From positions 1-64,000 of the forward strand of contig NZ_LPNR01000091.1 of NCBI RefSeq assembly GCF_019266065.1: 64,000 nt of DNA. The letters run 5' to 3'. Below, piece by piece: positions 1 through 7,052 of the stretch. The DNA comes from Nocardia sp. MH4. GTDB taxonomy: Bacteria > Actinomycetota > Actinomycetes > Mycobacteriales > Mycobacteriaceae. Below the pieces are notes generated by a model. That model made no database searches. It saw only the letters and a list, made by a program, of their open reading frames with translations, and was not told the origin of the DNA. How positions within the stretch are numbered: the stretch's first letter is position 1; every line of letters starts with the position of its first letter. The translations under genes and the position numbers were made by a program.

Positions 1-208
1 GGCGGCGGGCGCCGCGGGCCGCGCGGGTATGCCGGGGATGGGCGGCATGGGCGCGGGCGCGGGCCGCGGTGGGCAGAACGACGACGAAACCCACACCGCC
101 CCCGACTATCTCGTCAATCAGGAGAACGGGGAGATCCTCACCGGGCTCGGCGACATCAGGACGGTGCCGCCGGTGATCGGAGCGGACAACGACAGTGCCC
201 AGCAGTAG
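1..208 (+). CDS. C-terminal end of a PPE-family protein (partial)
   Basis: This is the 3' end of a gene that starts before the window; it is open from base 2 to a TAG at 206-208. The visible tail is Gly/Ala/Met-rich, followed by an acidic stretch and a conserved-looking end (THTAPDYLVNQENGEIL, then TVPPVIG). Tails of this type end PPE-domain proteins of Nocardia and mycobacterial type VII secretion loci. The following gene is espG, whose product chaperones PE/PPE proteins, and the two genes overlap by 14 bp, so translation is probably coupled. The PPE domain itself lies outside the window, so the assignment rests on the tail and the neighbour. Confidence 0.6.
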   Translation, partial: AAGAAGRAGMPGMGGMGAGAGRGGQNDDETHTAPDYLVNQENGEILTGLGDIRTVPPVIGADNDSAQQ

Positions 209-950
209 GTTCACCGGGCAGGAGTTCGAGATCCTGTGGGCCGCCTACGGCCGGGACCGACTGCCGTATCCGCTGCGATTCCGTACGCGCATCAGCGATT
301 TCGACGAGTTGAAACGCGACCAGGAGCTGGCCGTGCGCTCGCTGCTCGACAAGTACGACCCGATGGTCGAGCGCGCCATCGATACCCTGCTGCATCCCGA
401 TGCCCGGCTGGAGTCGAAAGGATATGCGGGACAGGATAGTCCGCAGATCATTCGATTCCACGGCGCGATCCGGGGTGCGTCGGGCGCCACGCTGACCCAG
501 GAGCCGGACGGCGGCGACGACACCGGCGGCGACGTGGTCCTCACCTGGTGCGGTATCGACGAGGTCGCCGAGACCGCGGTGGCGGCGCTGCCGGAGCGCG
601 GGCCGGGCAGGCTCGCGCCGATCGAGATCCCGCGCGCGCGGATCGCCGACGAGGACGAGCATTTCGAGTACCGCAGGGGCGCGGTCAGCGCGGCGGATCA
701 GATCTCCCGGGTGTTCCGGCGGCCACGTTCGGGACACGGCGAGATCGCCGCCTACGCCGGGGGCGCGGTGGACGCTCGCCCGTCGACACCGGAGCGCACG
801 TTCTGGTGGATGGACTTCCCGGACGGGCGCTACTACGCCAGGACGGGCGATCCGATCATCGCCGAGCCGTTGGACCGCACCCGGATGATCGCGGGAATTC
901 GCCAGATGCTGCTGCGCGCGCAACGTCGTTACCGTGCCGAAGAAAATTGA
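195..950 (+). CDS. espG: ESX type VII secretion chaperone EspG
   Basis: The product is 251 aa and matches the EspG family in length and pattern: an N-terminal segment with a conserved Trp and Tyr (FEILWAAYGRDRLPYPL), a central beta-rich domain, and a C-terminal part with FWWMDFPDGRYYAR and a closing basic helix. In the family, EspG is a cytosolic chaperone that binds the tip of a PPE protein in a PE/PPE pair and delivers it to the ESX secretion machine. The GTG start at 195 lies inside the end of the upstream PPE-type gene, which suggests translational coupling and a chaperone-client pair. The ESX core genes are not in the window. Confidence 0.85.
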   Translation: MPSSRFTGQEFEILWAAYGRDRLPYPLRFRTRISDFDELKRDQELAVRSLLDKYDPMVERAIDTLLHPDARLESKGYAGQDSPQIIRFHGAIRGASGATLTQEPDGGDDTGGDVVLTWCGIDEVAETAVAALPERGPGRLAPIEIPRARIADEDEHFEYRRGAVSAADQISRVFRRPRSGHGEIAAYAGGAVDARPSTPERTFWWMDFPDGRYYARTGDPIIAEPLDRTRMIAGIRQMLLRAQRRYRAEEN

Positions 951-1153
951 CCGGAAAACCGCCGTCCAGGCGGCGAATTGCCACGATTAATGCGTCGGCA
1001 AATAATGTTCGAGAATTCTCCCGAACAATCGACACGCCGGGAATTCCCCTGGTCGGACCATCATTTTGCGCACACCTCTACCGAAGTGCATTTGCGCTGG
1101 CTATCGTTGGCGCGTTAGGCGAAACACTATCCCTCGGAAAGGACCGTGTGGAG

Positions 1154-1312
1154 ATGGCTGACAAGTCCAAGAAAACGCCTAAGAAAATGCCCAAGCAGAT
1201 GCCGCGGCAGCAGCAGCAACAGCGGCAGGAGCAGATGGGCGAGAACTCGCAAGGTATGACGCGAGCAGGTCAGGACGATCGGCGTGAACCGCGCCGCCCC
1301 GACCATCGCTGA
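1154..1312 (+). CDS. Small basic Gln-rich hypothetical protein
   Basis: This 52-aa ORF begins MADKSKKTPKKMPKQMP, continues with a run of Gln and Arg, and ends in Arg/Asp/Pro-rich sequence. It has no membrane segment, signal peptide or cysteine and looks disordered. A GGAAAGGA ribosome-binding sequence lies 10 nt upstream of the ATG; an in-frame GTG two codons earlier (1148) is an alternative start. It lies 203 bp after espG and just before a strong terminator, so it is probably a separate transcript. I do not recognise a family. The good ribosome-binding site and the terminator behind it are the main reasons to call it. Confidence 0.5.
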   Translation: MADKSKKTPKKMPKQMPRQQQQQRQEQMGENSQGMTRAGQDDRREPRRPDHR

Positions 1313-1324
1313 TCCACGTGTGTC

Positions 1325-1358
1325 GACGAGCCGCCGGTTCCCCTTCCGGCGGCTCGTC
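1325..1358. terminator. Bidirectional hairpin terminator
   Basis: A perfect 13-bp inverted repeat (GACGAGCCGCCGG / CCGGCGGCTCGTC) with an 8-nt loop lies between the small plus-strand ORF and the end of the minus-strand ABC transporter operon. It can serve both. There is no long T-tract, as is common in high-GC actinobacteria. Confidence 0.75.
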
Positions 1359-1362
1359 CACG

Positions 1363-3387
1363 TCAGGCCCCGATGCGCTGGAGCGCGCTCGCCGCGGATC
1401 CGTCCCGGCCACGGCGAGCCGTCGACGGGTCGGGAGCCGGCACCGCGTCGAGCAGGCGGCGGGTGTACTCCTGGGCCGGTGCGGCGAAGACGGCACCGAC
1501 CTCGCCGGTTTCGACGATCCGGCCCTGCCGCAACACCACCACCCGGTCGGCGACCTGGTGCACTACCGCCAGATCGTGGCTGATGAACAGGCTGGCGAAG
1601 CCGTATTCGGCGCTCAGGTCGGCGAAGAGGTCGAGCACCTGGGCCTGCACCGAGACATCGAGCGCGCTGGTCGGTTCGTCGGCCACCAGTAGCCGTGGCG
1701 CCAGCGCCAGCGCACGGGCCAGTGCCACCCGCTGACGCTGACCGCCCGAGAGCTCGCCCGGCCGCCGCTGCGCGTAATCCCGTGGTAGCCGCACCGATTC
1801 GAGCAGGTCCCCGATCTTGGCCCGCAGCAGCGCGCCCGAGGCGGCGCGATGCACCTGCAGCGGTTCCGCGATCGCGTCGGCGACGCTGCGCCGCGGGTCG
1901 AGCGAGGCGCTCACGTCCTGATGCACCAGCGCGACGTTCTTGCGCAGGCCCCGTAGTTCGCGTCGTGACAGCCCGGCCAGGGAGACACCCTGCAGTTCCA
2001 CGGTGCCCGATGTCGCGGGCACCAGTCCGAGCGCGGTGCGGCCCAGTGTGCTCTTGCCCGAGCCGGATTCGCCGACCAAGCCCAGCACCTCGCGCGGGCC
2101 CAGCGTCAGCGCGATGTCGCGCAGCGCGGGGAAAGGTGCCGCGCCGTGGCGTCCCGGGTACGTCACCGACAGGTCGTCGATGCGCAACACGTCGCGATAG
2201 TCGGGTTCGTCGGTACCGCCGCCCTTCTCGGCGACAACAGCCGGACCGCGCACGACGACGCGCCGCAGGATCCGGCGGGCAGCCGGTTCCGGCTCCTCGG
2301 CATCACCGGCCGTCGCTCCCTCGGACGAACCATCGTCCGCGGAGTTCACGCCCTCACCCGCAGCCGATCCCACGACATCGCCACCCGCAGCACCGACGCC
2401 ATCGCCCGCACTACGCTCGCCACCGTCGCCCGCAGCACGCTCGTCCCCATCACCCGCAGCACGCTCGTCGCCGTCGATCTCGGCGCGCTCGGCGTCGCCG
2501 TCACTCGCGGTACCGCTCACTCCGGCGGGATCGGGCTGCGCCGCGTCGACTTCACTCGCGGCGCCGACGATCTCACCCGGACGGGCCCCGGCCCCACGCT
2601 CGGACACCGCGGGCAGCCGCGGCACCGCCGCCAGCAAGGTCCGCGTGTACTCCGCCTCCGGTGCGCCGAACAGCCCGAACACCGTCTGTTCTTCGACGAC
2701 CTGCCCGGCCCGCATCACCACGACCCGGTCAGCGATCTCGGCGACCACGCCGAGGTTGTGGGTGATGAACAGGATCGCCGTGCCCCGCTCGCGCCGCAGG
2801 GTCCGCAGCAGGTCGAGGATCTCCGCCTGGACGGTGACGTCGAGCGCGGTGGTGGGCTCGTCGGCGATGAGCAGGTCCGGGTCGCCGGACAGGGCCAGCG
2901 CGATCACCACGCGCTGCTTCTGCCCGCCGGAGAGCTGGTGGGGATACCAGTCCAGCCGCTTCGCCGGCTCCGGGATGTCCACGGCGGCAAGCAGTTCGAC
3001 CGCGCGGGCCTTGGCGGCGGCCGTGTCGGTGACGCCGTGGGCTCGCAGCGCCTGCCAGATCTGGGTACCGATCTTCTGCACCGGGTTGAGCGCGGTCTGC
3101 GGCTCCTGGAACACCATGGCGGCCTTGGTGCCGCGCAGTTCTCGCAGGGCCGTCTCGGACGCGTCGATGACCTCGGTGCCCGCCAGCCGGAGGGAACCCG
3201 TGGCGTGCGCGGTGCCGGGCAGCAGGCCGAGCACCGACCGCGCGGTGATCGACTTCCCGGAGCCGGATTCGCCGACGAGGGCGACGACCTCGCCGCGGCG
3301 GACCCGCAGGCTCACCCGGTCGACCACGGTTCGATCGCCGAAACCGACAGTCAAGCCGTCGATATCGAGCACCAGCTCGTCGGTCAT
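1363..3387 (-). CDS. Fused double ATPase of peptide/nickel-type ABC importer (DppD-DppF type)
   Basis: The product (674 aa) carries two complete ABC ATPase domains of the oligopeptide/dipeptide/nickel importer family, so one polypeptide replaces the usual DppD and DppF. Domain 1 (about residues 5-260) has Walker A GESGSGKS, signature LSGGQKQR and Walker B DLLIADEP; domain 2 (about 425-660) has GESGSGKS, LSGGQRQR and LLVADEP. Between them is a long acidic linker of degenerate 8-residue repeats (GDGDERAA type). It powers import through the two permeases just upstream. The ATG at 3387 overlaps the preceding permease stop by 4 bp. It is the last gene of a four-gene operon, with a strong hairpin behind it. 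Substrate is not shown by the sequence. Confidence 0.9.
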   Translation of the reverse strand: MTDELVLDIDGLTVGFGDRTVVDRVSLRVRRGEVVALVGESGSGKSITARSVLGLLPGTAHATGSLRLAGTEVIDASETALRELRGTKAAMVFQEPQTALNPVQKIGTQIWQALRAHGVTDTAAAKARAVELLAAVDIPEPAKRLDWYPHQLSGGQKQRVVIALALSGDPDLLIADEPTTALDVTVQAEILDLLRTLRRERGTAILFITHNLGVVAEIADRVVVMRAGQVVEEQTVFGLFGAPEAEYTRTLLAAVPRLPAVSERGAGARPGEIVGAASEVDAAQPDPAGVSGTASDGDAERAEIDGDERAAGDGDERAAGDGGERSAGDGVGAAGGDVVGSAAGEGVNSADDGSSEGATAGDAEEPEPAARRILRRVVVRGPAVVAEKGGGTDEPDYRDVLRIDDLSVTYPGRHGAAPFPALRDIALTLGPREVLGLVGESGSGKSTLGRTALGLVPATSGTVELQGVSLAGLSRRELRGLRKNVALVHQDVSASLDPRRSVADAIAEPLQVHRAASGALLRAKIGDLLESVRLPRDYAQRRPGELSGGQRQRVALARALALAPRLLVADEPTSALDVSVQAQVLDLFADLSAEYGFASLFISHDLAVVHQVADRVVVLRQGRIVETGEVGAVFAAPAQEYTRRLLDAVPAPDPSTARRGRDGSAASALQRIGA

Positions 3388-4250
3388 GCCAGCCTCCTTG
3401 CCCGGCCCAGTGCCTGGGCGATCAACAGGAAGCCGAGCGTCAGCCCGGCCACGACGGTCAGCGGGCCGATCGCCATCCACGGGTTGGCGTCGAGGTTGGC
3501 GATGGACTCGCCGATCAGCGAGCCGAGCGAGGGTTCCGGCGGACGCACCCCGATGCCGATGAAGCTCATCGCGCCCTCGATGAACACCGCCAGCGACAGC
3601 GACAGCGCCAGCTGCACGCCGAGCGGTTCGATCACGTTGGGCAGCACATGCTTACGCAGCGTCCACCAGGTGTCGGCGCCGATCACCTCGGACGCCTCGA
3701 CGAACGGCTGCTCGCGCACCGCCAGGACGGCGGTGCGGATCTGGCGACCGAAGATCGGGATCTCGGTGGCGATGATGACGATGACGACCGCGTGCCAGCC
3801 GGGTCCGGTGACGGCGGCGAGCGCGATCGCGAAGATCAGCGCCGGGAACGCCAGGATCAGGTCGAACACCCGCTGCACGGTGACATCGGCCCAGGGATTC
3901 ACGGTGGCGGCGAGCCCGGCCAGCGACCCGATCAGCGCGCCGATCGGCACCGCGAGCAGCACGATCAGCAGGTCGACGCGGATGCCTGCGAGCACCCGCG
4001 CCGCGACATCCCGATTCAGGTGATCGGTGCCGAGCCAGTGCTCCCCGCTCGGGCCGAGCAGATTGGCGCCGGGGATCTGGGCGAGCGGGTCGTAGGAACT
4101 GAGCACACCGGCGAACACACCCGCCAGCGCGATCACCGCGATCAGCGCGACACCGGCGAGCCCCTGCCCCGTGCCCAGCGCCGCGAGCGCACCGGCGCGA
4201 CGAGGCGACTCCTCGTGGGCGGCAGCCGGTTTCTCGATGGTCGCGGTCAT
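3384..4250 (-). CDS. ABC importer permease (DppC type)
   Basis: The 288-aa integral membrane protein has the DppC/OppC layout: an N-terminal cytoplasmic segment, a first helix (GVALIAVIALAGVFAGVL), then the conserved extracytoplasmic motif GEHWLGTDHLNRDVAARVLAG and a binding-protein-dependent transport domain with the EAA-type loop (EASEVIGADTWWTLRKHVLPN). It pairs with the DppB-type permease upstream to form the channel. Start and stop both overlap neighbouring genes by 4 bp, typical of coupled translation in one operon. Confidence 0.9.
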   Translation of the reverse strand: MTATIEKPAAAHEESPRRAGALAALGTGQGLAGVALIAVIALAGVFAGVLSSYDPLAQIPGANLLGPSGEHWLGTDHLNRDVAARVLAGIRVDLLIVLLAVPIGALIGSLAGLAATVNPWADVTVQRVFDLILAFPALIFAIALAAVTGPGWHAVVIVIIATEIPIFGRQIRTAVLAVREQPFVEASEVIGADTWWTLRKHVLPNVIEPLGVQLALSLSLAVFIEGAMSFIGIGVRPPEPSLGSLIGESIANLDANPWMAIGPLTVVAGLTLGFLLIAQALGRARRLA

Positions 4251-5206
4251 GACCGTCCTCCGATCCGGATGCGGGGATCCAGCCAGGCGTGCGCGATATC
4301 GGTCACCAGCTGGATCACCACGAACACCGCCACCGACAGCAGCAACAGCACCTGCACCAGCGGGTAGTCGCGACGACTGATGCCCTGTTCGATGAGCTGG
4401 CCGATGCCCGGCCAGACGAAGGCCGCCTCCACCAGCACGGCACCGCCGAGCAACTGCCCGGTCTGCAGGCCGAGCACGGTGAGCAGGGTCGGCAGCGCGT
4501 TGCGCAGCGCGCCTCGGGTGACGATCTCGCGGTGCGGGACGCCGAGTGAACGCGCGGTCAGCACATACGGTTTCGTGAGTTCGGTGCGCAGCGACTCGGT
4601 GAGGAACCGGGTCAGCGCCGCCGCCACCGGCAGCGCGAGGCAGATCGCGGGCAGCAGCAGATACTGCACGGCGATATCGGGCCGGGCGATGAAGCCGTCC
4701 GGCGGCACACCACCGGCGGGCAGCACCGGGACCGCGACCGCGAAGACCAGCACCAGCAGCGGCCCGACGACGAAGGTCGGCAGGGCCACCGCGACCGTAT
4801 TGGCCGCGGCGACAACGGCGCTCAGCCACCGGCTCGGCCACAGCACCGACGCCAGCGAGACCGCCAGACTCGCCACGACGGCCAGGATCAGCGCGGTCAC
4901 CGTCAGGACCAGGGTGTTGGTGAGACCGCGGCCGACCAGATCGGTGATCTGCCCGCCGATGATGTAGGAACGCCCGAGATCGAGGGTGAACAGGTCAGCG
5001 AGCCAGTTCAGGTACTGCACCGGGATGGACCGGTCCAGGCCCAGCTGATGGCGGATCGCCGCGATCGATTGCGGCGTCGCGTCGTTGCCCGCCAGGATCG
5101 TGGCCGGATCACCGGGCACCAGGCGCAGCAGCAGGAAGATCAGCACCGAGGCGCCGAACAGCACGAGCAGTGCCGACGGCAGCCGGTGCAGCAGATAGCG
5201 GGTCAT
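4247..5206 (-). CDS. ABC importer permease (DppB type)
   Basis: The 319-aa membrane protein starts MTRYLLHRLPSALLVLFGAS, the typical DppB/OppB N-terminus with its first helix, followed by the conserved RLVPGDPA motif. The C-terminal half holds further helices and the EAA loop (LTARSLGVPHREIVTRGALRN). It forms the translocation pore with the next permease. The gene overlaps the binding-protein gene upstream by 4 bp (ATGA), so the four genes form one operon ordered binding protein, DppB, DppC, fused ATPase. Confidence 0.9.
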   Translation of the reverse strand: MTRYLLHRLPSALLVLFGASVLIFLLLRLVPGDPATILAGNDATPQSIAAIRHQLGLDRSIPVQYLNWLADLFTLDLGRSYIIGGQITDLVGRGLTNTLVLTVTALILAVVASLAVSLASVLWPSRWLSAVVAAANTVAVALPTFVVGPLLVLVFAVAVPVLPAGGVPPDGFIARPDIAVQYLLLPAICLALPVAAALTRFLTESLRTELTKPYVLTARSLGVPHREIVTRGALRNALPTLLTVLGLQTGQLLGGAVLVEAAFVWPGIGQLIEQGISRRDYPLVQVLLLLSVAVFVVIQLVTDIAHAWLDPRIRIGGRS

Positions 5207-6780
5207 GACAGGAAGGTGTCGGTGAGCACGGGCTCACGGCGCTTGGTCCAGGCGAGCTCGTGCACCTTGTTCGCCGTGGCGTACTGCTGGAAACGCACGC
5301 CGATCTCGATCAGGAACAGTCCTTCCAGCAGTTGGTCGCTGACGGTGTGGAAGGCGCGCACCGCGTCCGGGCCGGTACCCTGGGGCAGCTGCCAGGCCGC
5401 GTCGGCCGCCGCGGTGTAGGCGGGCGATTCGTAGCGGGAAGCGTTGCGGCGGGCGTTGAACGGGTAGGCGCTCACGGTCAGCGTCGACGGCACGAACTGC
5501 GCCCACGAGTGATCGGTCACCCACAGGCCACGGAACTGCTGACCGGTGAGCTGCTTGACGAAGGTGGCGGCGTCGACCGGGTCCAGGGTCACCTCGATAC
5601 CGACCTCGGCGAGGTTGGCCTGCACGATCTGGGCCGTCTCCTCGTAGCCGGGCGCGAAGGTGAGCGGCAGCTTCGGCGGCTTGCCCGCCTGGGTGAGCAG
5701 ATCCTTGGCCTTGGCGACATCGCGGCTGTACTTGGTGTTGCGCGACTCGTCGAAGGCGGGCGAGGTCTTGGGCCACGGCACGTTCAGCGGATAGCCCGCG
5801 CCGCGGAAGACCTCGGCGATGATCCGCTCACGGTCCAGGGCGTAGGCGATGGCTTGGCGCACCCGCACATCGGCCAGCGCCGGTTCGGTGACGTTGACGC
5901 CGACGTAGGCCTGCAGTTCCGCGCCCTCGAGGTCGAGCACCCGGTAGCCGCCCGCCTCGGCGAGGTTCTCGGCGTCGCGGTAGCCGAGTTCCCTGGCCAC
6001 CGCGATCTGCCCGGACTTGAGCGCGTTCAGCAGCGCCTGCGGGTCCTGGATGATCGAGACCTCGACGCGGTCGAGGTAGGGGCGCTCGGGGACCCAGTAG
6101 TTCGGGTTCTTCTCGAAGACGATCTGCGAATTCGGTACGCGCTGGACGTATTTGAACGGCCCGGTGCCGATATAGGTGTCGCCGGTGCCCAGCTTGTCGA
6201 TGGTCTCGCTGTCCAGGATGGGCACGGTGTCGAGCAGGTCGTAGATGTTGCTCAGCGGATGGGCCAGCTGCAACACGATGCGGGTGGGCGAGACGATGTC
6301 GAAGCCGGTGACCGCGCTGGCGGTGCTACGCAGCTGGGCCGACCACTTGGCGTCGGCGTAGGTGCGGATGGAGAACTCCACGTCCTCGGCGGTGAACGGC
6401 CTGCCGGAGTGGAACTTCACGTCGTCGCGCAGGTCGAGCGCGATCGAGCGGCCGTCGGCGGCGAGCTGCCACGACTTCGCCAGCAGCGGCTGCGGTTCCA
6501 GCGTGTCGTTCGGGTAGCGGATCAGCGATTCGTAGACCAGGCCGATGACGACCGGCGTCGCGGCGGTGTTGGTCAGCAGGTTGGCGGGCACCAGGTCCTC
6601 GCGGATACCCACCTTCAGGGTGCCGCCGCGCACGGGAGTCGCGTTGTCACCGCCGGCCTTCTGCTCCGAGACGGCCGAGGTGCAGGCCGCCAGCGCCGCG
6701 CCACCGAAGATGGCCGCCGCGGCGATGCCGCCTGCGCGCAGGAAGTTACGGCGATCGAGGCCGCCGGGGGTAAAGCTCAT
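5203..6780 (-). CDS. Extracellular solute-binding lipoprotein, family 5 (peptide/nickel type)
   Basis: The product (525 aa) captures the substrate for the downstream importer. The N-terminus carries a twin-arginine motif (DRRNFLRAGG), a hydrophobic segment and a lipobox (LAAC), so it should be exported by Tat and anchored as a lipoprotein. The rest is a type 5 solute-binding domain (GGTLKVGIREDL near the start; DDVKFHSGRPFTAEDVEFS; RQAIAYALDRERI). I chose the ATG at 6780 because GAGGAA lies just upstream and the signal peptide then starts properly; the frame is open 57 nt further upstream. The gene is led by a cysteine-rich leader ORF and is divergent from an arylsulfatase, which suggests a sulfur compound as substrate (inference only). 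Confidence 0.85.
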   Translation of the reverse strand: MSFTPGGLDRRNFLRAGGIAAAAIFGGAALAACTSAVSEQKAGGDNATPVRGGTLKVGIREDLVPANLLTNTAATPVVIGLVYESLIRYPNDTLEPQPLLAKSWQLAADGRSIALDLRDDVKFHSGRPFTAEDVEFSIRTYADAKWSAQLRSTASAVTGFDIVSPTRIVLQLAHPLSNIYDLLDTVPILDSETIDKLGTGDTYIGTGPFKYVQRVPNSQIVFEKNPNYWVPERPYLDRVEVSIIQDPQALLNALKSGQIAVARELGYRDAENLAEAGGYRVLDLEGAELQAYVGVNVTEPALADVRVRQAIAYALDRERIIAEVFRGAGYPLNVPWPKTSPAFDESRNTKYSRDVAKAKDLLTQAGKPPKLPLTFAPGYEETAQIVQANLAEVGIEVTLDPVDAATFVKQLTGQQFRGLWVTDHSWAQFVPSTLTVSAYPFNARRNASRYESPAYTAAADAAWQLPQGTGPDAVRAFHTVSDQLLEGLFLIEIGVRFQQYATANKVHELAWTKRREPVLTDTFLS

Positions 6781-6817
6781 CGTGGGATTCCTCGAAGACA
6801 CGTCGACCCGCGCTGCG

Positions 6818-6879
6818 GGCCGAACGGCGCGCAGCACAGGAGCGCACCGGGGAAAGGGGACACATCGGCTCGTTCGGCC
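6818..6879 (-). promoter_or_regulatory. Leader hairpin between cysteine-rich ORF and binding-protein gene
   Basis: In the minus-strand transcript GGCCGAACG (6879-6871) can pair perfectly with CGTTCGGCC (6826-6818), giving a 9-bp stem with a 44-nt loop. It lies between the leader ORF stop and the ribosome-binding site of the binding-protein gene. Two direct copies of CGTACGTCAG (6881-6890 and 6895-6904) overlap the end of the leader ORF. These parts could form an attenuation switch; alternative pairings were not computed. Confidence 0.4.
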
Positions 6880-6900
6880 GCGTACGTCAGCAGACGTACG

Positions 6901-6954
6901 TCAGCCACGCAGGACGCGACACGAACAGCAGCGAGAGGGCTGATTCGTGGGCAC
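6901..6954 (-). CDS. Putative cysteine-rich leader peptide (MPTNQPSRCCSCRVLRG)
   Basis: This 17-codon ORF starts with GTG at 6954 and ends with TGA at 6901-6903, 120 nt before the binding-protein start. It contains Cys-Cys-Ser-Cys in the middle. Short ORFs with clustered cysteines upstream of sulfur-acquisition genes are known in mycobacteria as cysteine-responsive attenuators: slow translation at Cys codons when cysteine is scarce changes leader folding. Here the ORF precedes an importer operon that is divergent from an arylsulfatase. No Shine-Dalgarno sequence is visible, but a TAGCGT -10-like hexamer lies 7 nt upstream of the GTG, which would give a leaderless mRNA. The ORF is short enough to occur by chance; the position and cysteine cluster make it worth testing. 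Confidence 0.5.
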   Translation of the reverse strand: MPTNQPSRCCSCRVLRG

Positions 6955-6961
6955 GGCAGTG

Positions 6962-6990
6962 ACGCTAACAAGTTGCGCCGCAGGGGTCAC
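6962..6990 (-). promoter_or_regulatory. Candidate leaderless promoter for leader ORF and ABC operon
   Basis: On the minus strand, TAGCGT (6967-6962) matches the TAnnnT -10 pattern and sits 7 nt before the GTG of the leader ORF. GTGACC (6990-6985), a weak -35, lies 17 bp upstream. Transcription would start at or next to the GTG. Confidence 0.4.
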
Positions 6991-7014
6991 CGATTCCGCG
7001 CAAGATGCATATAA

Positions 7015-7029
7015 CCCTGGTGACCAGGG
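7015..7029. promoter_or_regulatory. Palindromic operator candidate CCCTGGTGACCAGGG
   Basis: This perfect palindrome (two 7-bp arms around one base) lies between the divergent ABC importer operon and the arylsulfatase, about 24 bp before the sulfatase ATG. It is the right size for a dimeric repressor and could control the sulfatase. No cognate regulator is adjacent. Confidence 0.4.
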
Positions 7030-7052
7030 AATATGTCACCTTTACTGCCAGA

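Noticed and set aside
2347..2480. CRISPR-like regular repeats
   Set aside because: The 24-bp repeats keep the reading frame of an acidic protein linker and have no unique spacers.
2146..4023. 625-codon plus-strand frame over the ABC transporter genes
   Set aside because: It runs antisense to clearly conserved ATPase and permease genes and contains only low-complexity Arg/Thr/Ser sequence.
6880..6925. Alternative short leader ORF MSRPAWLTYVC in another frame
   Set aside because: It overlaps the CCSC leader ORF, has a single cysteine at its end and no promoter or ribosome-binding support.
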